Below, piece by piece: positions 1 through 7,955 of a stretch of 64,000 nt of DNA; position 1 is the first letter of the stretch, and every line of letters begins with the position of its first letter. The DNA lies in assembly GCF_028551275.1 (NCBI RefSeq), contig NZ_CP117025.1, positions 1,731,501-1,795,500 on the forward strand. Reading direction: 5' to 3'. The translations under genes were made by a program, and so were the position numbers. The DNA comes from Sphingomonas hankookensis. GTDB lineage: Bacteria > Pseudomonadota > Alphaproteobacteria > Sphingomonadales > Sphingomonadaceae. The notes beneath the pieces were generated by a model that worked only from the letters and a program-made list of their open reading frames with translations, was not told where the DNA came from and did no database searches.

Positions 1-494
1 CTCAGCGCCGATGTCATCGCCCATGCCCGCGCATCGAGCGCGACGAAGGCCGATCCGATCGAACGGTTGGCGCGCCGGACGAGTACGGCCATGCCCATAT
101 CGACCAGCAGGCTGGCGCCGGTAAAGGCCATTACCGGCCCGAAGGCGAGCGCATGGCCGCCGGAAAGGATCGCGCCGACGGCGTTGATGATCGCATAGAC
201 GCTCGCACCGATCAGCAGGGTGCCGTTGACCCCCAGCACGAGCGGTTCGAGGTGCCAGAACCCCATGGTGAAGCGCCGGCTGTAGATGCCGCCCGCCGCG
301 TCGGCGGTATTGGAGGCGGCGATCAACCGGGCGACGAGCAATGCCATCCCGGTCATCGCCGCGTCGATCAAGCCATAGACCCCGTCGAACACGATAGCCG
401 ACGACCCGACCACGATGCCAATACCGGCGCCGGCCATCGCCAACACGATGGTAACGACGACGGACAGGCGCAGTATACCTTGTTCGGTCTTCAT
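1..494 (-). CDS. Cation diffusion facilitator family transporter, N-terminal part (runs off left edge)
   Basis: This frame is open from an ATG at 494 down to the window edge and encodes about 164 residues. The protein is strongly hydrophobic, with at least four membrane segments. Near residues 31-45 it carries the CDF-like signature SSAIVFDGVYGLIDAAM, and around residue 77 it has FTMGFWHLEPLV, similar to the FxxGxxHxEPL stretch of FieF-like and related CDF members. CDF proteins are inner-membrane antiporters that export divalent cations such as Zn, Co, Fe or Cd in exchange for protons. The substrate cannot be told here because the later metal-site helices and the cytosolic domain lie outside the window. 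A weak AGGTG ribosome-binding site precedes the ATG. The family call is reasonably firm. Confidence 0.7.
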   Translation of the reverse strand, partial: MKTEQGILRLSVVVTIVLAMAGAGIGIVVGSSAIVFDGVYGLIDAAMTGMALLVARLIAASNTADAAGGIYSRRFTMGFWHLEPLVLGVNGTLLIGASVYAIINAVGAILSGGHALAFGPVMAFTGASLLVDMGMAVLVRRANRSIGSAFVALDARAWAMTSAL

Positions 495-1109
495 GCCGCA
501 CCTGTGCCTCATTTCGAGGGCCGCTGTCATCGCCATTCCCGCAAAACCCGGGACTAGCGGTTTCGCTAGTGGAACGCCCGGCGACGAGGCGGAGCAGCAA
601 TGGCGTCCGAAGCAGGATCGGCGCCTTTGCGGATCGTTGGAGGCGGTGTCGTCACGCGATGGCCGGAGGTAGCCGGTCGGACGCATTCAAATCCGGGCAA
701 ATGTCCTAAAGCAACCCGCTCATGCACCGGGGGTAGCGTTCGCAGCGACGCGCAAATCATAAGGGAAAAGGTTGCCGCACCTTCCGCGAAATATCGCTGG
801 AATGGTGACCCCTACGGGAGGTGCAGGCAACTGCATACACCCAGTGAAATCAGTACTTTAGAAGATGCGCTTTAGCGTAATCGTAGCCGTTTCGTAGCAC
901 TTTCACGAATGTTATAAAAGGCCGAACGCGTCTCGTTGGGATCGGGTCCGCAACGAGGGTGAAGGTACGTCGAAACCTGATCGCTTCTTCTTCTTCCATC
1001 GACGCCTTGCGTGCTTCAGGCATACCTTTTGGCCTGAACCGGGTAGATCTTATTAAGGTATAGAACGGTATTTGACGGAATAGGGTAAGGTATCGAAGGA
1101 AATGAAAAA
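495..1109. other. Intergenic region with no convincing gene
   Basis: About 615 bases lie between the divergent CDF gene and the next rightward gene. The short open frames here have poor composition and no good ribosome-binding sites. Two leaders must lie within it, but I see no clear promoter, terminator or RNA. Confidence 0.5.
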
Positions 1110-1718
1110 ATGGCTGTCGATCTACTTTTTGAGAAATTAGATAAAATCTCTGACATGCTGCTGCGGCAGGTTTCAAGCCGTTGGGAAGATCTGTCCTTTC
1201 CGGAGGCAGCGGGGTTTGCGGTCACAAGGGTGACTCATGACCCGCAAAACGGTTCATCCTACTTTTGTTCGACGCTGGTGGAGTCTACAAGCGGTATAAA
1301 AATTCCGCTCGTCCATAGGCTTCATGACAGTGATATTTCGTCCTTGAATGCAGCCGACTTTGTGGAGGCCGCACTTGTGACGATCGCAAATCTCCAGGCG
1401 ACTCGGGTTGGCGACGTTTATTGTGAATTGCTGAATACGATCGTGGATCTTCTGGGATCGAACTGCTCAGCTGAAGCTCCACTGCGTCTCATATCGCTTG
1501 ATGCGCTTCCGGTCGGGGTCGGAGGCATTCACGCCGCCCCCGGTTTCGAGGCCAATCTTCAAATGCTAAGTGCCGATCTTGCGGCGAAAATCTATGTGAT
1601 GAAAATTAAGGACGCTCGAGATTTCCGTGACTGCTTCTTTGCGGAAATCCTGCCTGAACAACGGGCCCGGGCAGCCGGCATGGCGGGGTATGATGTACCC
1701 GAGGCGGTCAACGATTAA
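1110..1718 (+). CDS. Hypothetical protein, 202 aa
   Basis: I do not recognise this protein. It starts at an ATG preceded by GAAGGA about 8 bases upstream. The N-terminus is amphipathic (MAVDLLFEKLDKISDMLLRQ). A mixed alpha/beta region follows with no transmembrane segment and no signal peptide, so it is probably cytoplasmic. Residues about 75-125 look like a helical pair. No catalytic motif stands out. The next gene starts 70 bases downstream on the same strand, so the two may be co-transcribed. Codon use fits a real gene, with less extreme third-position GC than the catabolic genes further right, which suggests acquired DNA. Confidence 0.55.
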   Translation: MAVDLLFEKLDKISDMLLRQVSSRWEDLSFPEAAGFAVTRVTHDPQNGSSYFCSTLVESTSGIKIPLVHRLHDSDISSLNAADFVEAALVTIANLQATRVGDVYCELLNTIVDLLGSNCSAEAPLRLISLDALPVGVGGIHAAPGFEANLQMLSADLAAKIYVMKIKDARDFRDCFFAEILPEQRARAAGMAGYDVPEAVND

Positions 1719-1788
1719 GGCGTCGGCGCGCCCCGGCCTCTATAATATCAATCGGGCCGCACTGCCTCTTTGAGACGGAACCGCGAAG

Positions 1789-2352
1789 ATGAATCAAACT
1801 GGCGATGAACCTGCAGCTCAACCTGATACGCCGATGAGCCTGGTCGGGTTGGTGCAGGCTGAGCTGGTAGAATATACTGAACGACGCGAGCATCTCCTTG
1901 CCGCCATCAAAGGGCTGGCTGCTGGTCGTCGGGTTGAAATTTACCGTCGTCACCTTGAAGGCATGACGCTGAAAACTACGTACAATTATCATCGTGTACG
2001 GACACTGCGGGCTGAGGCGGCGAAGATTCGTGAAGAGTTGAAGCCTCTTATCGAGCAAGTTTTGGTCAAGGAACTCGCTTTGCATTTCGCGGAGATGGAG
2101 CTTAAAGCCTATGAGGCTGCGGAAAGCGACAAGCATCGTGAGCGGGAGGTTAAAAAGGCCACGGGCCTCTATGCCGATGCGGCTGATTTCATCGACAAGC
2201 TTTACGATGAGCATGAAATCGGTCGCGATGACCTTGCCGGCCTCACGCAAGAAGATGTGGCGGAAATCGCAGCGGTGATCGGCAAACGCGTGGAGGCAAA
2301 TGTCGAATCAGGCGTTTATGATCAAGCGATCGACTATGCCCGGTCATTCTGA
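1789..2352 (+). CDS. Hypothetical helical protein, 187 aa
   Basis: No known family is recognised. The sequence is charged and almost entirely predicted helix. Residues about 25-130 are rich in Glu, Lys, Arg and Ala with heptad-like spacing (for example VRTLRAEAAKIREELKPLIE), suggesting a coiled coil. The C-terminal 50 residues (DEHEIGRDDLAGLTQEDVAE and onward) resemble a small helical bundle. There is no signal peptide or membrane span. A weak purine-rich site (CGAAG) precedes the ATG. Its stop codon overlaps the end of the convergent gene on the minus strand by 9 bases. The role is unknown; it could be an accessory or scaffolding protein of a mobile element. Confidence 0.5.
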   Translation: MNQTGDEPAAQPDTPMSLVGLVQAELVEYTERREHLLAAIKGLAAGRRVEIYRRHLEGMTLKTTYNYHRVRTLRAEAAKIREELKPLIEQVLVKELALHFAEMELKAYEAAESDKHREREVKKATGLYADAADFIDKLYDEHEIGRDDLAGLTQEDVAEIAAVIGKRVEANVESGVYDQAIDYARSF

Positions 2353-3729
2353 AAGGTCCATATTGGGCATCGCTTTGAAATTTGTCAGATTGGTCTGACG
2401 GTTTAGCCATTCCCAGAGTCGCGCGGCGGCCTTCCTGCCTTGTTCCGACGGCGGCCCAGGGCAGAGACCGGCAAACTCCCAATCATCTCGCGCTGGCCAG
2501 TTGTCTTCCATGGACCAGAAACAGGCGCTTGCCTCGAACAGGGTAAGGTGCGCGATCGGAGTGCCGACCGGCGGCAAACCGATATAGCCCACATGATCTT
2601 GGATACTCTGGGCAAGGTCGCCCAGCCGTTCGTTGATTCGTGAACTCTCCGTCATAACCAAGGGCCTTGGAAAGCCGATCGATGCCATCGCAGCTCGCCC
2701 AATGATCTGCTCCCGCGTGCTCGGGCCGGCGGCGACCGGCATCAAAGCCTGGAGCATCGCGCAAAAGGCAGGGCGATCGTCCGGTTGCATGATGCGCGTG
2801 TCGTCGAGGTAGACTTGTGCGCCGTGTCCGTGCGGCCGTTCCTTCAACCAAGAGATGGCGGGATCGTTCGCGAATGCTTCGATTGCGCGATTCATTGTTG
2901 CATCATCCGGGTGAGTTTGGCCGGAAAGCAGGGTCGTCCCGAATTCAATGAACGCCTGCGTGCGGCGTTTGTCGATCTCTGTTTCGGCGGCAAAGTGCCG
3001 TAGGATTTTCGCTTCAGGCGCTTGCGTATCGACGGCCTTGTTCGTGGGCTTGGGGGGGCACGGATGTCGCATCTCCCAGGCATCGACAGAATGCTTGATG
3101 TCTTCTCGAAGTTGATCGCAAAATTTGCGATCATCGCCATGTGCTGCGAGCTTCCTACGAAGCTCGGCGTGAGGCCGACCGGAGACAGCCGCGACAAGAG
3201 GCCATGCACTGCCGAGCGCCGCCCGCGCGTTCGTCGCATTGCGCAGTTCTTTCAGCAGCGTTGTAGCAATCAGGATACCGAGCGCGGTCCGCAGATCGGC
3301 AATCTCCTTCGAGTTGGGTCTGCGATTGCCCACGGCTTTTTCGTAACGCTGCAACAGCCGTGGCAGATAATTTCCCGGAGTGCCGATCTTCGTCAATTTA
3401 CCCTGCACCGGCTCTGGGCGCTTGGCGTAGGCCTTGTAGCCGGTGAGGTCGAACGTGCCCACAGCGATGGCCTCGATCCACGCTTGCGGATCAGGATCTG
3501 GCCCAACGAGGGCATGAATTAGCTCCGTGACGATCGAGCCTCGCCCAGTGCCCGTCGGTTCATCGGCATGGCGACCACCGCTGGTAACCAGTAGGGCCAG
3601 CATTGCCGAGACGGCCTCCTGGGCTGCTTTCGCTTGCTCGCTGGATCCATCCTCGAACGCTCCGCCAGCAAGGTGGCGACGATAGGCCGCGAATTCAGCT
3701 GGGGTCAGAAGTGCGTTGAGGTCGATCAT
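2344..3729 (-). CDS. Hypothetical protein, 461 aa
   Basis: This is a large cytoplasmic protein that I do not recognise. An upstream in-frame ATG at 3774 would add 15 residues. I chose the ATG at 3729 because GGAG lies 7 bases before it and the product then begins MIDLNALLTPAEFAAYRRHL, a natural helical start. The protein is mostly helical with no membrane segment. The middle region (residues about 150-270) is Arg- and Lys-rich, and the C-terminal part is aromatic-rich (ACFWSMEDNWPARDDWEFAG). I see no nuclease, ATPase or methylase motif. It converges with the 187-aa gene, and the hairpin-rich region with phased repeats lies directly upstream of its start, so that region may control it or be its binding site. 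Confidence 0.5.
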   Translation of the reverse strand: MIDLNALLTPAEFAAYRRHLAGGAFEDGSSEQAKAAQEAVSAMLALLVTSGGRHADEPTGTGRGSIVTELIHALVGPDPDPQAWIEAIAVGTFDLTGYKAYAKRPEPVQGKLTKIGTPGNYLPRLLQRYEKAVGNRRPNSKEIADLRTALGILIATTLLKELRNATNARAALGSAWPLVAAVSGRPHAELRRKLAAHGDDRKFCDQLREDIKHSVDAWEMRHPCPPKPTNKAVDTQAPEAKILRHFAAETEIDKRRTQAFIEFGTTLLSGQTHPDDATMNRAIEAFANDPAISWLKERPHGHGAQVYLDDTRIMQPDDRPAFCAMLQALMPVAAGPSTREQIIGRAAMASIGFPRPLVMTESSRINERLGDLAQSIQDHVGYIGLPPVGTPIAHLTLFEASACFWSMEDNWPARDDWEFAGLCPGPPSEQGRKAAARLWEWLNRQTNLTNFKAMPNMDLSE

Positions 3730-3789
3730 TGGCGCTCCGTCAGCGCAGATGACCAGCTCCCGTCCGGCGTCCACGACATGACGCGGGCA

Positions 3790-4145
3790 TAACCTTACAG
3801 ACCCTCACATCCGGTAAACGCCGCCATAAGGGCGGCGTGCACAGCCTCACAAAAGGTGGAGGAAAGCTCACAGAAAGAAGTGGGCGCCCTCACAGAAGAA
3901 GGCAGAGCGGCCCCATGCAGGGCCGCACAGAAACTGCGGCGCAATACCGCTAAAATGCCGCATTTCATTTTTGTGTCATTTTAGCTGCGTCGGCGCATGC
4001 GCGCCGGGAGCGCAAGCGCTCCTGGTGGAGGCGTCGCCTCCAGGTCCGCCGGCACCGCGATGACGGTGCCTCCGGAAGGCGGGACCGGTCGCATGGCCAA
4101 GGGCATACTCCGCCAAGACCACCCAAGCGCCGCATGGCGGCGAGG
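3790..4145. repeat. Hairpin-dense intergenic region with phased CTCACA repeats
   Basis: The core CTCAC occurs at 3804, 3846, 3867 and 3889, with a variant CGCAC at 3924. The first four are spaced 42, 21 and 22 bases apart, close to whole helical turns. The same stretch contains many perfect dyads: 3819-3837 (7-bp arms), 3907-3926 (7-bp arms), 3949-3985 (9-bp arms GCTAAAATG and CATTTTAGC), 4007-4022, 4026-4042, 4051-4070 and 4128-4142. Phased direct repeats beside an AT-richer dyad are typical of replication or partition sites and of multi-site operators. No replication initiator or relaxase is recognisable nearby, so the role is inferred only. Confidence 0.5.
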
Positions 4146-4249
4146 TCGGCGATGAAAGGCCGGAAAGCGGATCGGCTGAGCCGAGAGGTGAAATGACCAG
4201 GGAGCATCGCCGCGAACAGCCCGCGGCCCCCCATGGATAGAAGTCGAAC

Positions 4250-4756
4250 ATGCACATCAAGACACTGGAGGCGGTCGCGATCGCCGCTGCCCTTACCCCT
4301 GCGCGTCTCGCCGGGCTGCGCTTTCCCGTCGATCCGGATGCGGGTTCGATGCCCGCCACCCGGCTGCGGCACTATCTCCACGCAGCCGCAGCGCGATTGG
4401 TGATCGTCCCTGCAATCGTGCCGCCCGCCCGCCGAGACGTCGCGGAACTCGGCCGGGCATATGACACCGATGTGCTGATCGCGCTCGCATCGCGTGGTGA
4501 CGTTGACGGCATTACCTTCGCGGTCATGCTCGCCGGCAACGATCCGGTTTACTCATCCGGACTGAACCTCTTCCTCGGTGCCGGGGCATCATGTCATTTC
4601 GTGCCCCCGGAGCCGGGAAGCACGTGCTTCGCCCTGCTGCCTGTGGGACTCCGCAGTTGCGAATGCGCGCCATGGGATAGCGAAGTCGACCGGCGAGCGG
4701 GACTGGCCGACGGTCGCGTGCTTCTGTCCGGCATCTTCGCGGGAGGGACGAAGTGA
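4250..4756 (+). CDS. Hypothetical protein, 168 aa
   Basis: First gene of a tight rightward cluster of unknown function. It opens with MHIKTLEAVAIAAALTPARL and has no clear signal peptide or transmembrane helix. The middle holds a possible alpha/beta core (LHAAAARLVIVPAIVPPARR), and the C-terminal half has several cysteines (C116, C126, C137, C139) that could be structural. I do not recognise the family. Its stop codon overlaps the GTG start of the next gene by 3 bases, which implies translational coupling and a shared function. The composition is high in GC and Ala, consistent with a native or long-resident gene. Confidence 0.5.
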   Translation: MHIKTLEAVAIAAALTPARLAGLRFPVDPDAGSMPATRLRHYLHAAAARLVIVPAIVPPARRDVAELGRAYDTDVLIALASRGDVDGITFAVMLAGNDPVYSSGLNLFLGAGASCHFVPPEPGSTCFALLPVGLRSCECAPWDSEVDRRAGLADGRVLLSGIFAGGTK

Positions 4757-5379
4757 TCACGCTTCCCGAATGGCTGGCGCCTGGCGCCGTCGCCGACCGG
4801 CTTTTCGATGTCCGTGCCGAGGCCGGTCGCGCGATCGGCTTCGGCCTCGTCCGGCCGCGGCGCAGCGGACTGGATAATACGATGAGCCAGATTGCCTTCG
4901 CCAAGCTCAATCCCGTCAAGCCTGTCGGGGATACGCCGAGAACGGCGTGCGGCTGGCCGGTGACGGCCCGTGATCACCGGATCATCCCGGCACCCGGCGT
5001 GCCAGATGTCGGGTCGTTGGAACGGCTGTTCAGCGAATACGACGCGGCGGTCCAGCCGCATCAGAAGCTTCTGGGCGCGGTCTTTACCTTCCCGTTCGTT
5101 TCCGATGTGCCCGTGCATGACGGGTTCGGAGCGGTGCTGTCCTACGCGGCATTGCGGTTCGGTCGGGAACGCCGCCTGACCAGTCTCGTGGTCGCTCACG
5201 CGCCGTGCGATCAGCTGGCGGAGGAAGCCCCGCACGCCCACGCCATCGTGCTTGGTCGCACCCACCGGGCGTCGGGTTGGGGGCCGACGCATCCCGATCT
5301 TGCCGAAAGCGAGCATGCCATGTGGGCGGAGGATTGGGCGGATTTCTCCGCACGCTGGGCCCTGACGTTGGGGCAATGA
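4753..5379 (+). CDS. Hypothetical protein, 208 aa, coupled to its neighbours
   Basis: It starts at a GTG that overlaps the previous stop, with GGAGGGACGAA just upstream as a strong ribosome-binding site. The protein looks cytoplasmic and mixed alpha/beta, with a Trp- and His-rich C-terminus (residues about 165-205, including THRASGWGPTHPDLAESEHA). I recognise no family and no catalytic signature. The stop overlaps a further ATG at 5376 (ATGA), continuing the pattern of coupled genes. The four or five genes between 4250 and 6862 probably form one operon. Confidence 0.5.
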   Translation: MITLPEWLAPGAVADRLFDVRAEAGRAIGFGLVRPRRSGLDNTMSQIAFAKLNPVKPVGDTPRTACGWPVTARDHRIIPAPGVPDVGSLERLFSEYDAAVQPHQKLLGAVFTFPFVSDVPVHDGFGAVLSYAALRFGRERRLTSLVVAHAPCDQLAEEAPHAHAIVLGRTHRASGWGPTHPDLAESEHAMWAEDWADFSARWALTLGQ

Positions 5380-5732
5380 ACAGTGTGATATTGTGGTGTG
5401 GCTCCATGCAGCGTGCCGCATCGATCCATGGCGATGGACGGAGCGATCAGCGCCCCGTCCATCGAATTGACCGCTGGGAGGTACGGCTCGTCAGAACGAT
5501 GATTTCGCAGCCTTACCTCCGCCTACAGCATGGCTGGGTGCCAGCCATGGCCGAGGTGTATTGCCCGGCTGCCGCGATCCATCGCTCCGGCACCATCTCG
5601 GACAGCGCCCGCACGCACGACGACTGGAGATATGCCGTCATCGGCAACGCCGTCTTTTGCGATGGCCGCGACCGCTGCCGCGTGAGGAAGGGAAGATCGG
5701 CCGGGGCCGAGCGAAGCCCTGAAGAGAAATGA
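5376..5732 (+). CDS. Possible small coupled gene, 118 aa
   Basis: An ATG at 5376 overlaps the previous stop as ATGA, and the frame stays open to a TGA at 5732. The product begins MNSVILWCGSMQRAASIHGD and contains a plausible folded stretch (QHGWVPAMAEVYCPAAAIHR) followed by a basic tail. The overlap geometry favours a real gene. Against it, the amino-acid composition is less convincing than that of its neighbours and no family is recognised. It may equally be a decayed remnant in an otherwise empty 400-base gap. Confidence 0.35.
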   Translation: MNSVILWCGSMQRAASIHGDGRSDQRPVHRIDRWEVRLVRTMISQPYLRLQHGWVPAMAEVYCPAAAIHRSGTISDSARTHDDWRYAVIGNAVFCDGRDRCRVRKGRSAGAERSPEEK

Positions 5733-5795
5733 AAATCGAAGGGGCCTGATCCGGACCAGCCGGTCCGGGGATCATGCTGTTGCGCAGGTACCCCC

Positions 5796-6314
5796 ATGCA
5801 TTCGACTCTCCATGACACGCTACCGACTACCTCGGTCGCGCTCCTCAATTATGTTCTGACCGCACTGGCTCCCGACGAGCCGTACCCCTACGCGGGCAAC
5901 ACCGGCCTGCCGGGCGGCGTGGAGTCGCTCGAGAACAACCTGATCGTCCTCGCGACCCCGATCGCCGAGCGTCTCTATGACGACGCGGTGATGCGCTGTG
6001 CAGCGACCCGCAAACGCGACGTCGTGCTGGTGCGGCATGGATTCCACCCCGAAATCCTCGAGCCGGTGCGGGCTGATGTCGCGCTGCACTCGGTCACCGG
6101 ACCGATCCTGGTGCCGGATTTGAGTTTCTACCGCGATGCCGATGGCGGCCTGCACCTCGTGCCGGCGCGTCCAGACCTCTTCGTCGGGATTACCCGGCAC
6201 GGGTTGGAGGTGTCGATGCCCGCTCCCTGGAACAGCGGGTGGGAGCGGGTGACCGGGCTCGAGCGCGCCGCCGCCGAGATCGTCCGCGCCTGCCGGCGGA
6301 CGGAACAGGGTTGA
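5796..6314 (+). CDS. Hypothetical protein, 172 aa
   Basis: Unrecognised protein in the same rightward cluster. It is preceded by a GC-rich hairpin at 5751-5768 (CCGGACC/GGTCCGG) without a T tract, and by an AGGTACCCCC stretch that is only a weak ribosome-binding site. The sequence has alternating hydrophobic strands (residues 45-60 LENNLIVLATPIAERLYDDA; 90-120 VALHSVTGPILVPDLSFYRD) and no membrane segment or signal peptide. The C-terminus is helical. No catalytic motif is visible. The next gene begins 59 bases downstream. Confidence 0.5.
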   Translation: MHSTLHDTLPTTSVALLNYVLTALAPDEPYPYAGNTGLPGGVESLENNLIVLATPIAERLYDDAVMRCAATRKRDVVLVRHGFHPEILEPVRADVALHSVTGPILVPDLSFYRDADGGLHLVPARPDLFVGITRHGLEVSMPAPWNSGWERVTGLERAAAEIVRACRRTEQG

Positions 6315-6373
6315 GATCAGCGAACACGAGAATGTGCCCCCGGGAATGGGGGATAAAACAAGGAGAAATCGAG

Positions 6374-6862
6374 ATGAACACCCCGACCTTCGAAGCCGCT
6401 GTCACCCGCGCCGTCGTGAAGCTGCTGCTCGGTACCCGCAAGCTCAAGCCCGGCGTCGCCATCACCGGCGGCGATCCGCTCGAGATCGAGGACCAGATCA
6501 AGATGGGCCGTCACGCGGTCGAGACCGACGCCGACGTCCTGCACCTCGAATATCGCACCGGATCAAACTCGGCGCTGACCGGGATCACGATGTTCCTGCC
6601 GCGCGATGGCCGCTGCCATATCCAGAGCGGCTGCCGCCTGTGGGTGTCGAAGGCGGGCAACCGTGGGCTGATCCTGCCGCAGGACCATGTGCGCGGGCAT
6701 TTCCGGCTAGCTCCGCGGGAGATCGTGCACATCGATGGCAAGCCCGCCGAGGATCTGAGCAACGGCATCGAACGTACCAGCGCGTGGCTCACCCGGCAGG
6801 TTGTGCGGCCGGACGCCCAGTACTATGATGCGCTATCTATTATCTGGGCAAATGCGGCATAA
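6374..6862 (+). CDS. Hypothetical protein, 162 aa
   Basis: The start at 6374 is fixed by a strong ribosome-binding site (AAGGAGA, spacing about 8) although the frame is open further upstream. The product begins MNTPTFEAAVTRAVVKLLLG and looks like a small soluble alpha/beta protein (residues 50-60 DADVLHLEYR, 70-80 LTGITMFLPR). I recognise no family. It is the last gene of the 4.25-6.9 kb cluster and has the best translation signal there, so it may be the most highly expressed. An IS91-type element begins within the next 180 bases. Confidence 0.55.
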   Translation: MNTPTFEAAVTRAVVKLLLGTRKLKPGVAITGGDPLEIEDQIKMGRHAVETDADVLHLEYRTGSNSALTGITMFLPRDGRCHIQSGCRLWVSKAGNRGLILPQDHVRGHFRLAPREIVHIDGKPAEDLSNGIERTSAWLTRQVVRPDAQYYDALSIIWANAA

Positions 6863-7045
6863 CAAAGACGCTGACCGTTTGCGTCGGATTTGCTTGGTGC
6901 GGACAGTCTGCACTGGTGGTGGCACGAACCCGCTGCGCGGGAGGGCGTGCGGGGCACGGTTGAGGTGATGTAACGAGCGTTGCGCACCGGTTGAGCGTTT
7001 CGGGAGGCAGGCAGAGCATTGGGTTTCCACGAAAGGACCCCTGCC

Positions 7046-7951
7046 ATGACCACCCTCGTTCCTGTTGCCGTCAGCCCGCTACGCCAGCGTCTCATTGACG
7101 AGATGGAGATACGGCGCTTCGGCCGCGAGACGCAACGCAACTACATCCGCGATGTCGGCCGGTTCGCGACGTTCTTGGGGCGCTCACCGGACACCGCAAC
7201 GGCGGAGGACGTCCGGCGCTTCCAGATCGAGCAAGGCGAGCTGGATGTCCCGGCGCCGACCATGAACGCCATCGTGTCGGCGCTGCGGTTCTTCTTCACG
7301 CAGACGCTCGACCGGCCGGACCTGGCGCGCAAGCTGGTCCGGATGCGGCACGAGCGCAAGCTGCCGGTGGTGCTGAGCCGGGACGAGGTGGCGCGGCTGC
7401 TCGACTCGACCACGTGCCTCAAGCATCAGGCGGCGCTGTCGGTCGCCTATGGTGCGGGACTGCGCGCGGCCGAGGTCGCCGCCCTCAAGGTCCGTGACAT
7501 CGACAGCGAGCGCATGCTGCTCCGGGTCGAGCGCGGCAAGGGCGGGCGGTATCGCAACACCATGCTACCGACCGGACTGCTGGCGTTGCTGCGAGAGTGG
7601 TGGCGGGTCGGTCGGCGGGAGCGCGTGTTGCACGTCGACGGCTGGTTGTTCCCCGGCCAGCACTACCTCAAGCCGCTCAGCACCCGGCAGCTGCACCGCA
7701 TCGTCGTGGAGGCAAGTGTGGCGGCGGGTATCGGCAAGTGCGTCGGGCCGCACACGTTGCGGCACTGCTTCGCGACCCACCTCCTCGAGGACGGGATCGA
7801 CGTTCGCATCATCCAGACGCTGCTGGGGCACGCCAAGCTGGAAACCACCGCTTATTACACCCAGGTCGCCACGCGGGTGCTGCGCAACGTGACCAGCCCG
7901 TTCGACCGGCTGGCGACGACCGCGGCGGAAAGGGGGGCACCCAAGGGCTGA
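7046..7951 (+). CDS. Tyrosine recombinase of IS91-type element
   Basis: The protein is about 301 aa from the ATG at 7046, which follows AAAGGAC. The N-terminal half is a SAM-like core-binding domain (ERQTQRN-type stretch around residue 35, FGRETQRNYIRDVGRFATFL). The C-terminal half is the catalytic domain, with the active-site Arg in GAGLRAAEVAALKVRDID, the HxLRH motif (GPHTLRHCFATHLLEDG), the later His in LLGHAKLETT, and the nucleophilic Tyr in TAYYTQVA. It is related to the XerC/integron-type phage integrase superfamily. In IS91-like elements it accompanies the rolling-circle transposase; its exact part in transposition is not settled. It appears intact. Confidence 0.9.
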   Translation: MTTLVPVAVSPLRQRLIDEMEIRRFGRETQRNYIRDVGRFATFLGRSPDTATAEDVRRFQIEQGELDVPAPTMNAIVSALRFFFTQTLDRPDLARKLVRMRHERKLPVVLSRDEVARLLDSTTCLKHQAALSVAYGAGLRAAEVAALKVRDIDSERMLLRVERGKGGRYRNTMLPTGLLALLREWWRVGRRERVLHVDGWLFPGQHYLKPLSTRQLHRIVVEASVAAGIGKCVGPHTLRHCFATHLLEDGIDVRIIQTLLGHAKLETTAYYTQVATRVLRNVTSPFDRLATTAAERGAPKG

Positions 7952-7955
7952 GCGG

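Noticed and set aside
3965..4381. Minus-strand frame of 138 aa over the hairpin region
   Set aside because: It crosses the start of the plus-strand 168-aa gene and consists mainly of repeats translated as Arg/Pro-rich sequence.
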